A DNA stretch of 7,729 bases from assembly GCA_022361315.1 (NCBI GenBank), contig JAKSBB010000249.1:1-7729 (forward strand), read 5' to 3'. Position 1 is the first letter of the stretch. Each line of letters opens with the position of its first letter. The DNA comes from Desulfobacterales bacterium (GTDB taxonomy: Bacteria; Desulfobacterota; Desulfobacteria; Desulfobacterales; Desulfobacteraceae). Positions 1 through 6,085 of the stretch are shown here, piece by piece. The notes beneath the pieces were generated by a model. It was not told where the DNA came from. It saw nothing but the letters and a program-made list of their open reading frames with translations, and searched no databases. A program made the position numbers and the translations under genes.

Positions 1-1446
1 GAGGCCTTTGGTGACGACACCCAGAAAAAACTCTATATGAAAAAAATGTTCTCCGGTGAATGGGGCGGCACCATGTTGCTCACCGAGCCCGAGGCGGGAT
101 CCGATGTCGGTGCACTCACCACCACCGCCACCCTGAAAGAAGACGGCACCTATGCCATTAGCGGATCTAAGATCTTCATCTCGGCGGGTGAGCATGACCT
201 TTGCGACAATATCATTCATCCGGTGCTTGCCAGGATAGAAGGTTCCCCGGCCGGCACCAAAGGCATTTCCCTTTTCCTGGTTCCCAAATATCTGGTGAAC
301 GAAGATGGTTCCCTGGGTGAGTTCAACAATGTGGTCTGTACCGGTCTTGAAGAAAAAATGGGGATCCACGGCAATGCCACCGCCTCCCTGTCCCTGGGTG
401 ACAAGGGTGAATGTATCGGCACACTTCTCGGCGAAGTGAACAAGGGCATGCCCGAGATGTTCCAGATGATGAACGAAGCCCGTGCCTTTGTGGGCATGCA
501 GGGGTTTGCCGTGGCCTCAGCTTCATACATGTATTCCCTGGAGTATGCCAAAACGAGAATCCAGGGTCGAAACATGAATGCCGGGAAAGACGCCACAGCC
601 AAAAGCGTGCCCATCATCCAGCACCCGGATGTGAAACGCCAGCTCATGAACATGAAAGTGTATACGGAAGGCATGCGCTCCCTCCTTTACTATTACGGCA
701 AGTGCCAGGATATCGTCCACACCACGGATGACGCAGATCTGAAGGCCCAGACAGCCGCCCTCATCGAGGTGCTCACCCCCATCGCCAAAGGGTATGTCAC
801 GGATCGTTCCCTTGAGGTCTGTTCCCACGGCGTTCAGGTATACGGCGGCTACGGCTATGTCCAGGAATATCCGGTGGAGCAGCTCATGCGGGATTCCAGA
901 ATATTCATGATCTACGAAGGCACCAACGGTATCCAGGCCATGGACCTTCTCGGACGTAAACTGTCCATGAACAAAGGCGCCTCCTTTGCATACTTCCTGG
1001 ACCAGATCAAAGCCACGGTTGAAGAGGCCAAAGGGGTGGAAGGTGTCGAGGCCCTGGCCGATAAAGTGGCAGCCATCCTGGCAAAATATGAGGAACTCGC
1101 TGCGGATATGGCCCAGCGGTCCAGATCTCCGGAATTCATGAACGCCTACGCCTTTGCCCATCCCTTCCTGGACATCACCGGAGACATCACCTTTGCATGG
1201 ATGCTCCTGTGGCGGGCCATGGTGGCGGCCCCCAAACTGGCCAAGAAAGCAGGCGGCCTCGATCCTGAAAAAGTCGCAGCCAAAGCAGCCAAAAACAAGG
1301 ATGCGGCTTACTACGCCGGTCAGATTCATTCCGCCAGATTTTTTATTAATACCATTTTACCGGCAACCTGTGGTAAGATGGACGCCGTTCAGGAAGGAGA
1401 CACCTGTCTGGAAGAAATTTCCGAGCTCTCCTTCGGCTCGAAATAA
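1..1446 (+). CDS. Acyl-CoA dehydrogenase, long (PF12806-type) family, 5'-truncated by window edge
   Basis: A flavoprotein that oxidises an acyl-CoA to the enoyl-CoA and passes electrons to electron-transfer flavoprotein; cytoplasmic, in fatty-acid or related acyl-CoA breakdown. The frame is open from base 1, so 481 residues are visible. Roughly the first 110-120 of a ~600-residue family member lie outside the window, and the ATG at 37 is an internal Met. Visible landmarks are the middle-domain flavin/substrate motif TEPEAGSD (about residues 29-36), the C-terminal helical-domain stretch QVYGGYGYVQEYPVEQLMRD (about 278-297), and IYEGTNGIQ, whose Glu306 sits where the catalytic base lies in many acyl-CoA dehydrogenases. 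About 150 residues beyond the core fit the extra C-terminal domain of the long, DmdC-like branch. The chain length of the substrate cannot be read from the sequence. The gene ends in TAA, followed by a hairpin and then the phasin-like gene on the same strand 67 bp on. Confidence 0.93.
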   Translation, partial: EAFGDDTQKKLYMKKMFSGEWGGTMLLTEPEAGSDVGALTTTATLKEDGTYAISGSKIFISAGEHDLCDNIIHPVLARIEGSPAGTKGISLFLVPKYLVNEDGSLGEFNNVVCTGLEEKMGIHGNATASLSLGDKGECIGTLLGEVNKGMPEMFQMMNEARAFVGMQGFAVASASYMYSLEYAKTRIQGRNMNAGKDATAKSVPIIQHPDVKRQLMNMKVYTEGMRSLLYYYGKCQDIVHTTDDADLKAQTAALIEVLTPIAKGYVTDRSLEVCSHGVQVYGGYGYVQEYPVEQLMRDSRIFMIYEGTNGIQAMDLLGRKLSMNKGASFAYFLDQIKATVEEAKGVEGVEALADKVAAILAKYEELAADMAQRSRSPEFMNAYAFAHPFLDITGDITFAWMLLWRAMVAAPKLAKKAGGLDPEKVAAKAAKNKDAAYYAGQIHSARFFINTILPATCGKMDAVQEGDTCLEEISELSFGSK

Positions 1447-1454
1447 AGACGATC

Positions 1455-1485
1455 TTCCCCGGGAAACCACATGTTTCCCGGGGAA
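1455..1485 (+). terminator. Perfect 12-bp intergenic hairpin, terminator-like but without a T-run
   Basis: TTCCCCGGGAAA (1455-1466) and TTTCCCGGGGAA (1474-1485) are exact inverted repeats around a 7-base loop, starting 8 bases after the acyl-CoA dehydrogenase stop. The stem is strong, but the bases after it (TACAACGG) contain no T-run, so it is not a textbook intrinsic terminator. It may be a Rho-assisted terminator, a 3'-end stabiliser or a processing site separating acyl-CoA dehydrogenase mRNA from the downstream phasin/ubiB unit. The structure is seen directly; its role is inferred. Confidence 0.6.
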
Positions 1486-1513
1486 TACAACGGCGAAATA
1501 TTCTGGAGGAACC

Positions 1514-1822
1514 ATGCTCGATACCATTAAAAAAAGTGTGCTTACCGGTGTGGGAATGGCACTGAGATCCAAAAAGGAGATCGAATCCCTGGCCAGGGAA
1601 TTTGCCGACCAGTCCAACATGAGCCAGAAAGAAGCACAGGATTTTCTAAATGAGTGCCGCAAACGTTACGATGAGGCAAAATCCGAGCTGGACGGAAAAA
1701 TTGAAACCACGGTTGAAAACGTATTAAAGAAGGTCAACCTACCCACCAAAGGGGATATCGAACGGCTGAACCGGCGTATGGACAAGCTGGCTGAAAAGCT
1801 TTTAGAAACAAAAGACAGTTAG
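1514..1822 (+). CDS. Small phasin-like / UbiK-like coiled-coil protein
   Basis: A 102-residue, highly charged, almost wholly helical protein with no signal peptide, no membrane helix and no Cys. A short hydrophobic N-terminus (LDTIKKSVLTGVGMAL) leads into two predicted amphipathic helices (about residues 20-70). These are followed by LPTKGDIERLNRRMDKLAEKL (about 76-96), a linker-plus-heptad tail of the kind found in phasin-family granule-associated proteins. The overall plan, helix then short coiled coil in about 100 residues, also recalls UbiK/YqiC, an accessory factor of the ubiquinone-synthesis complex. The ATG at 1514 is chosen because GGAGG (1505-1509) lies 4 bases upstream; the longer frame reaching back to 1154 overlaps the dehydrogenase and is spurious. 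UbiB begins 20 bases after the stop, so the two are probably cotranscribed. A granule-coating or lipid-associated partner for UbiB is inference. Confidence 0.8.
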   Translation: MLDTIKKSVLTGVGMALRSKKEIESLAREFADQSNMSQKEAQDFLNECRKRYDEAKSELDGKIETTVENVLKKVNLPTKGDIERLNRRMDKLAEKLLETKDS

Positions 1823-1842
1823 CAAGATAGCGACCCCTTCCT

Positions 1843-3543
1843 ATGCTCTCCATTAAGACCATCTCCAAGGTCACCCGGCGATACCGGCATCTGGTCCGCT
1901 ACCAGCAGATCATCGGCATTATTTTCAAACACGGGTTTGAAAATGTGGTCTATGCCATGAACATAGACCACTATATTGATACGGGTTTGAAATTCATCCC
2001 CTTTGCCAAACCCCTTGAAAAAGAGGAAAAATACACCAAATACCAGCGGATCCGTATGGCGCTGGAAGAACTGGGCCCCACATTTGTAAAAATGGGCCAG
2101 GTGCTGTCCTCCCGCCCCGACCTCATCCCGGTGGGGCTCACCAAAGAACTGACGAAACTCCAGGACCACATCCCGCCTTTCGACTTTGAACAGGTCCGGA
2201 GCATCATCTGCTCAGAGTTCGGCAAACCCCTGAACCAGGTGTTCCACTCATTTGAGGAAAAGCCCTTTGCCTCGGCCTCCATCGGCCAGGTTCACCGGGC
2301 AAAACTGGCTGAGGATCAACCCATAGCGGTGAAGGTCCAGCGGCCGGGTATCCGGAAGATCATTGAGGTGGATCTGGAAATCATCTCCTACCTGGCCTCG
2401 GTGATGGAGAATAATATCCAGGAAGTGGCGATATTCAGGCCGGTAAAAATCGTGGAAGAATTTGCCAGAACCCTTGAAAAGGAACTGGACTACACGGTGG
2501 AAGCGGCCAATATGGAACAGATGGCCGAACAGTTCAAAAAAGAGGAAACCATTCACATCCCGCGGCTTTACAGGGATCACTCCAGCGAGCGGGTCCTGAG
2601 TATGGAGTATATCCAGGGGATCAAATCCGACGACATCGACGCCATTGAACTGGCCGGCCTTGACCGGCAAGCCATCACCCGTGCCGGGGCGGACTTTATT
2701 ATGAAGCAGGTGTTTGAATACGGATTCTTCCACGCCGATCCCCACCCCGGGAACATTTTTATCCTCAGGGATCAGCGGATCTGTGTGGTGGATTTCGGCA
2801 TGACCGGCTTTGTGGACCAGACCACCCGGGAGATATTCGTCGATCTGGTGCACACCCTGGCTTCCAAAAACACGAAGCTCACGGCACGGCTTCTCTGTGA
2901 GCTGGCAGATTTCGACCGTGTCCCCAATATGACCCGGCTGGAAAAAGATATCGCGGTATTTTCATCCGTTTACCTGTCCAAAGCCCTGAAAGATATCAAA
3001 CCCAGCCGGATGGTTCACCGGTTACTGGAACTCTGCTCCGAACACGGCATGCGGATTCCCCCGGATCTGTTTTTAATGATCAAGGCCTTTATCTCCGTGG
3101 AGGGACTTGCGCGGGTCATGGATCCGGAATTTGATATGGTGGAGCATGCCAGGCCTTATGTAAGGGCGGCCACCATCCAGAAATACTCCCCCCAGCGGAT
3201 GTCGAGAAACTTCCTGGGGATTGCCAGGGAGTTTTACGGACTGCTTCAGACCTTGCCCATTGACGCCGGCCAGCTCATCGACCAGGCAAAGCAGGGCAAA
3301 CTAACGGGTATATTGAAAATCGACGGTCTGGATCAACTCAGGACCACACTTGACCAGACATCGAACAGACTCTCATTTGCCATTATCATTACCGGCCTCA
3401 TACTGGGGTCAGCCATCGTCTTGAACTCCAAGGTGCCGCCGGTATTTTTCGGTGTATCCTTGATCGGTATGGCCGGTTTCCTGGCCGCAGCGGTCATGGG
3501 GCTCTGGCTGCTGATCGCCATTATCCGCCATGGCCGGTTGTGA
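1843..3543 (+). CDS. UbiB/AarF (ABC1/ADCK) family atypical kinase, membrane anchored
   Basis: A 566-residue member of the UbiB/ABC1 family, close to the ~546 residues of E. coli UbiB. The family has a protein-kinase-like fold with ATPase activity and supports isoprenoid-quinone or lipid handling at the inner membrane. Family landmarks are in order: KMGQ (83-86, the KxGQ motif); the alanine-rich nucleotide loop ASASIGQVH (143-151) in place of a glycine-rich loop; the VKVQRPG lysine (Lys164); DYTVEAANM, the conserved ExD-type region; HADPHPGN (297-304); and DFG (317-319). Two hydrophobic segments at about 510-527 and 534-561 form the usual C-terminal hairpin anchor. ATG 1843 is the first possible start after an in-frame TAG at 1828-1830; no clear ribosome binding site precedes it, so coupling to the phasin-like gene is likely. 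No quinone-synthesis gene is visible, so the target (menaquinone or other lipid) is open. Confidence 0.93.
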   Translation: MLSIKTISKVTRRYRHLVRYQQIIGIIFKHGFENVVYAMNIDHYIDTGLKFIPFAKPLEKEEKYTKYQRIRMALEELGPTFVKMGQVLSSRPDLIPVGLTKELTKLQDHIPPFDFEQVRSIICSEFGKPLNQVFHSFEEKPFASASIGQVHRAKLAEDQPIAVKVQRPGIRKIIEVDLEIISYLASVMENNIQEVAIFRPVKIVEEFARTLEKELDYTVEAANMEQMAEQFKKEETIHIPRLYRDHSSERVLSMEYIQGIKSDDIDAIELAGLDRQAITRAGADFIMKQVFEYGFFHADPHPGNIFILRDQRICVVDFGMTGFVDQTTREIFVDLVHTLASKNTKLTARLLCELADFDRVPNMTRLEKDIAVFSSVYLSKALKDIKPSRMVHRLLELCSEHGMRIPPDLFLMIKAFISVEGLARVMDPEFDMVEHARPYVRAATIQKYSPQRMSRNFLGIAREFYGLLQTLPIDAGQLIDQAKQGKLTGILKIDGLDQLRTTLDQTSNRLSFAIIITGLILGSAIVLNSKVPPVFFGVSLIGMAGFLAAAVMGLWLLIAIIRHGRL

Positions 3544-3605
3544 ATGAATTGCCCCGGAATGGAAGTCGCTGAAATGGGGCTGCAAGACGATTATCAGAAG
3601 CGGCC

Positions 3606-4118
3606 TTAACGATCCCCTTCATAGGGGAACCAGTCGGATTCCCTGAGCCGGTCCACCTTAAGAATGCCGATCTCATAGGTCATGGTGTTGAACACCACCT
3701 TGCGCCCCTTGGAACCACCCACATCTTCAGAAACGATTTTTATCCCTTTTTTGGCCAGAATCTGGCGGGCGGTGCGAAAGTTGTCTCCCCCGACATCTAT
3801 TGAAGAAAGGTCCTCATTATGGGCCCCCCCGAAGATCTGGGCTTCCAGGTGGGACCTTCTGGAACCGTTTTCCATCATCATCCGAATCAGAACCGGTACC
3901 GCAATATTTCCGTATACTGCCGTGGTCTGATCCCGGGTACCCACCCTGGGAAAAAGGAAATGGTTCATGCCGCCGGTCTTCAACCGTTTATCATAGAGAC
4001 TCACCGATACGGAGGAGCCCAGTACAGTTGAAATCACCGTTGGTTTTTCCGGCAGATAAATATAGCCGGGTTTTAAAAAATAATCCCGCGTGACGGGTTT
4101 TTCAGATTCTGATGCCAT
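3606..4118 (-). CDS. cheD: CheD-family chemoreceptor glutamine deamidase homologue lacking the catalytic Cys
   Basis: CheD enzymes deamidate Gln residues on methyl-accepting chemotaxis proteins with a Cys-His pair and, in some bacteria, bind CheC. This 170-residue protein spans the whole fold: the strand and turn VLGSSVSVSLYD (32-43), GGMNHFLFP (49-57), HLEAQIFGGA (around 90-99), and DVGGSKGRKVVFNT near the C-terminus. The family signature is LGSCV. Here it reads LGSSV, with TCC codons for both Ser35 and Ser36, so the nucleophile position (Cys27 in Thermotoga maritima CheD) is Ser36. The partner His53 is kept at the same spacing of 17 residues. It may therefore be a binding or regulatory protein rather than a deamidase. 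No chemotaxis gene lies beside it. The ATG at 4118 has only a weak, distant AAGG upstream, but no better start exists. It converges on ubiB with 62 bp between the stops. Confidence 0.9.
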   Translation of the reverse strand: MASESEKPVTRDYFLKPGYIYLPEKPTVISTVLGSSVSVSLYDKRLKTGGMNHFLFPRVGTRDQTTAVYGNIAVPVLIRMMMENGSRRSHLEAQIFGGAHNEDLSSIDVGGDNFRTARQILAKKGIKIVSEDVGGSKGRKVVFNTMTYEIGILKVDRLRESDWFPYEGDR

Positions 4119-4236
4119 ACAAAATTCTACACTACCTTGACTATTATTTTTGTATATTTTTTAGCCTATTTACCCGCCCTAATCAAGACCGCTTCTCTTT
4201 TATAAGGATAAAAATCAACGCAAAAATGGGGTAAAC

Positions 4237-4264
4237 TTGCCAATTGATAAGCGCCTGTGTTAAT
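4237..4264 (+). promoter_or_regulatory. Candidate promoter for the ABC transporter operon
   Basis: TTGCCA (4237-4242, 5 of 6 to the -35 consensus) is followed after 16 bases by GTTAAT (4259-4264, 4 of 6 to the -10). A TGT stands directly upstream of the -10 (4256-4258), as in extended -10 promoters. Start of transcription would be near 4271, leaving a leader of about 95 bases before the proposed ATT start. A second -35-like TTGACC (4267-4272) has no good -10 partner. Prediction by eye only. Confidence 0.3.
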
Positions 4265-4302
4265 AATTGACCCCATAACTAAAAAACATTTAACTTAAAA
4301 GC

Positions 4303-4332
4303 ATTATACCTGACACCGGGGCCGGTATTCAA
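4303..4332 (-). promoter_or_regulatory. Candidate sigma-70 promoter for the cheD homologue
   Basis: On the minus strand, TTGAAT (4332-4327) and a perfect TATAAT (4308-4303) are separated by 18 bases. Transcription would start near 4296 and give a leader of about 175-180 bases before the CheD start. The -10 match is exact and the -35 is 4 of 6. The region is AT-rich, so chance matches are possible. It overlaps the leader of the divergent ABC operon, so the two could interfere with each other. Confidence 0.4.
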
Positions 4333-4349
4333 AAAACCGGGGGCTTTTT
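4315..4349 (+). promoter_or_regulatory. GC-rich leader hairpin with T-run ahead of the ABC operon
   Basis: Three related pentamers lie in a row: ACCGG (4315-4319), CCGGT (4322-4326) and ACCGG (4336-4340). The middle one can pair with the third to give a 5-bp stem with a 9-base loop, followed by GGGC and five T's (4345-4349). The first two also form an imperfect 12-base palindrome that could be an operator. The ribosome binding site of the first operon gene follows at once. The stem is short and four bases separate it from the T-run, so an attenuator role is only a possibility. Confidence 0.25.
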
Positions 4350-4352
4350 AAA

Positions 4353-4357
4353 GAGGG
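4353..4357 (+). promoter_or_regulatory. Ribosome binding site supporting the ATT start at 4365
   Basis: GAGGG, within AAAGAGGG, is the only good Shine-Dalgarno-like sequence ahead of the first ABC-operon gene. It ends 7 bases before the in-frame ATT at 4365. The ATG at 4407 is preceded by AGTGTTGATCAC, with nothing resembling a ribosome binding site. Confidence 0.55.
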
Positions 4358-4364
4358 TTGCACC

Positions 4365-5321
4365 ATTCTTAGACTTCGTATCGGACATTTAAACAGTGTT
4401 GATCACATGATCCTCGGATTGTCCTTACCCGGTACAGGCGGGGTGATCAACCTGGGCCCCGAGTTATCTGCCGACATCCACACCCGGTCAATGAACACCT
4501 GGGATCAACTGGGTGATGCGCTGACCTCAGGCGATATTGACTCGGCCTTCATCAACATCCCCCTTGCCATGGACCTGGTTAACGCAGGTCTGGACATATC
4601 ACTGCTGATGTTTGTGAACAGAGGGGGCAGCCAGATGATCTGCCATCCGAATATTTCCAAAATCGCGGAGTTTTCCGGAAAAAGCGTATTGATCCCCCAT
4701 CAACTGACTGTCCAGCACATGCTGATTCACAAACTGATCAGCACCAAGGGGTTAAAACTTGCCGACAGTGCCGGTGAAAGACAGGTATGGGCTGAACCGG
4801 TAGCCCCCGGCCTGATGCCCGAGATGATGGCCGGTGACGGAGACGGAGATATCGCCGCCTTCATTGCCCCGGCGCCCTTTACCACAGACGCATCCGGCCG
4901 GGGATGGGGCAGGCAGATGTTGTCCACCCAAGCCCTATGGGAAAACCATCCGTGTTGCGGCTTTGTGGTTAAAAACGTTCTAATTCATCCCTATTATGAT
5001 GAACTCCAGGCCCTGGTGGGGCTCTTTTTTGAATCGGCGATAATTCTGGATCACCATGTCACCGGCAGCCATGAACTGGATGTCTCCTCCCTGCAACTGG
5101 CCGCAGATTTTCTAGGCAAACCGGCGTCACTGACACGTACAGCGCTGACATCCTCGGGGGTGATGTTTGCACCGGAGCATCTGATCCCCTGCACCGCCCC
5201 TCTGGAAATCATTCAGGCGTATATGAGTGACACCATGGGGCTTCTGGACAACACCACAGATCTTAACACGTTTATTAACCCGGCTTTTGCCCGGAATGCA
5301 ATGACGGAACTCAGCCCGTGA
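4365..5321 (+). CDS. NrtA/SsuA/NMT1-like substrate-binding homologue without signal peptide, probable ATT start
   Basis: A type-2 periplasmic-binding-protein fold related to NitT/TauT receptors, 318 residues from ATT 4365 or 304 from ATG 4407. The longer form is preferred. The extra residues read LRLRIGHLNSVDH, matching the first beta strand (IKLGYLPITDA) of the exported homologue encoded two genes on, and only ATT 4365 has a ribosome binding site. An in-frame TGA at 4311 limits the frame. Further collinear matches with that homologue are IPLAMDL against FPIPVWM, FSGKSVLIPHQLT against LGGKQVAVPSWYS, and LWENHPCC (192-198) against IWKNHPCC. No signal peptide, lipobox or membrane helix is visible, so it should stay in the cytoplasm unless exported with a partner. 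A GDGDGD loop (bases 4833-4850) is an insertion relative to the homologue. The stop overlaps the ATPase start by 4 bases (GTGA). The ligand is unknown; a regulatory sensor role is inference. Confidence 0.8.
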   Translation: MLRLRIGHLNSVDHMILGLSLPGTGGVINLGPELSADIHTRSMNTWDQLGDALTSGDIDSAFINIPLAMDLVNAGLDISLLMFVNRGGSQMICHPNISKIAEFSGKSVLIPHQLTVQHMLIHKLISTKGLKLADSAGERQVWAEPVAPGLMPEMMAGDGDGDIAAFIAPAPFTTDASGRGWGRQMLSTQALWENHPCCGFVVKNVLIHPYYDELQALVGLFFESAIILDHHVTGSHELDVSSLQLAADFLGKPASLTRTALTSSGVMFAPEHLIPCTAPLEIIQAYMSDTMGLLDNTTDLNTFINPAFARNAMTELSP

Positions 5322-6085
5322 AAATAGATATCGAAAAAGTCGGAAAGTCTTACAACCGTGCGGGGAAAGCCCCCCATGTAGTGCTCAAGGATATTTCGTT
5401 TTCCATTGCCCCCGGGGATTTTGTCATCATTCTGGGGGAATCGGGGTGCGGCAAAACCACATTGCTGAACATGCTGGCAGGACTGGAGCAACCGACGTCC
5501 GGCGCCATCCATGTGGACGGTAAGGAAATGTACGGCATCCACCCTTCCAGATCCATGCTCTTTCAGCAACCCGCCCTTATTCCCTGGATGACGGTCCGGG
5601 AAAATGTGGCCTACGGATGCAAAATCCGGGGGGATGTGGATGAACTCGACTACCGTGTGAATCAGTTCCTTGAAATTATGGGGCTAACCGGGTCCGCGGA
5701 TGCAAAACCAGCCCAGCTTTCCCTTGGCATGGCCCAAAGGGTCTGCCTGGCAAGAGCACTTGTGGGACATCCTGAAGCCCTTCTCCTTGACGAGCCCTTT
5801 GCCTCTCTGGATACATTTACCCAATCCCATATCCAGGAGGAACTCATCAATTTATGGTTGTCTGAAAAATTCACCGCAGTTTTCGTGACCCATGACATTG
5901 ACGAAGCCATCCGTCTGGGCAACAAAATCGTTCTTTTGGCCGGTGAGCCTGCCAATATTACCGAAATCTTTGAAATCAACGAGGAATACCCCAGAGAGCG
6001 GCATCATCCTATATTCAAGGAGTTCAGAAACAAAATTCTGGACCGGTTTAAAAATGCCTACCTTGCCAAGAGGAGAATATATTAA
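5318..6085 (+). CDS. ABC transporter ATP-binding protein, NitT/TauT (nitrate/sulfonate) type
   Basis: A 255-residue nucleotide-binding subunit that powers import through the permease encoded downstream. It has Walker A GESGCGKTT (40-48), the Q-loop FQQPALIPW (Gln84), a signature LSLGM (134-138), Walker B ALLLDEP (Asp158, Glu159), a D-loop SLD (163-165), and the switch His192 in VTHDIDEA. IPWMTVRENV after the Q-loop, and the tail with RERHHPIFKEFRNKI, are typical of the SsuB/TauB/NrtD group. The signature has Leu where most proteins have the first Gly of LSGGQ; the second Gly is kept and the other catalytic elements are intact, so it is probably active. Translation starts at GTG 5318, overlapping the previous stop by 4 bases, which points to coupling. 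Its TAA shares one base with the ATG of the next gene. Confidence 0.93.
   Translation: MKIDIEKVGKSYNRAGKAPHVVLKDISFSIAPGDFVIILGESGCGKTTLLNMLAGLEQPTSGAIHVDGKEMYGIHPSRSMLFQQPALIPWMTVRENVAYGCKIRGDVDELDYRVNQFLEIMGLTGSADAKPAQLSLGMAQRVCLARALVGHPEALLLDEPFASLDTFTQSHIQEELINLWLSEKFTAVFVTHDIDEAIRLGNKIVLLAGEPANITEIFEINEEYPRERHHPIFKEFRNKILDRFKNAYLAKRRIY

Larger units (their letters stand above)
4119..4364. other. Divergent intergenic region between the cheD homologue and the ABC operon
   Basis: About 245 bases with no gene. The first two thirds are AT-rich. It holds the two candidate promoters listed separately, and from about 4315 a GC-rich hairpin block. No known riboswitch class was recognised on either strand: I looked for the thiamine-pyrophosphate motif (CTGAGA with its second conserved arm), because transporters of this family can carry thiamine precursors, and for a cyclic-di-GMP type motif, and saw neither. 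No tRNA or long tandem repeat is present. Confidence 0.7.

Noticed and set aside
523..1329. Open frame of 268 codons on the minus strand within the acyl-CoA dehydrogenase gene
   Set aside because: It lies wholly antisense to a clear enzyme gene, its translation resembles no family I know, and it has no supporting start context. It is a by-product of codon bias.
1154..1513. Upstream extension of the phasin-like frame back to an ATG at 1154
   Set aside because: It overlaps the dehydrogenase in another frame and crosses the intergenic hairpin. The ribosome binding site at 1505-1509 fixes the start at 1514.
2248..2853. Open frame of 201 codons on the minus strand within ubiB
   Set aside because: Antisense to the most conserved UbiB motifs, with no recognisable protein features.
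3551..3580. Bidirectional terminator between ubiB and the cheD homologue (GCCCC...GGGGC)
   Set aside because: Only a 5-bp stem with a 20-base loop and no T-run on either side; too weak to call.
4227..4241. Sigma-54-like promoter, TGG...TTGC
   Set aside because: The spacing between the GG and GC elements is one base short of that required, and the rest of the consensus is poor.
4265..4406. Thiamine-pyrophosphate or other riboswitch ahead of the NMT1-like gene
   Set aside because: The conserved core sequences of that class are missing, and no other known class was recognised.
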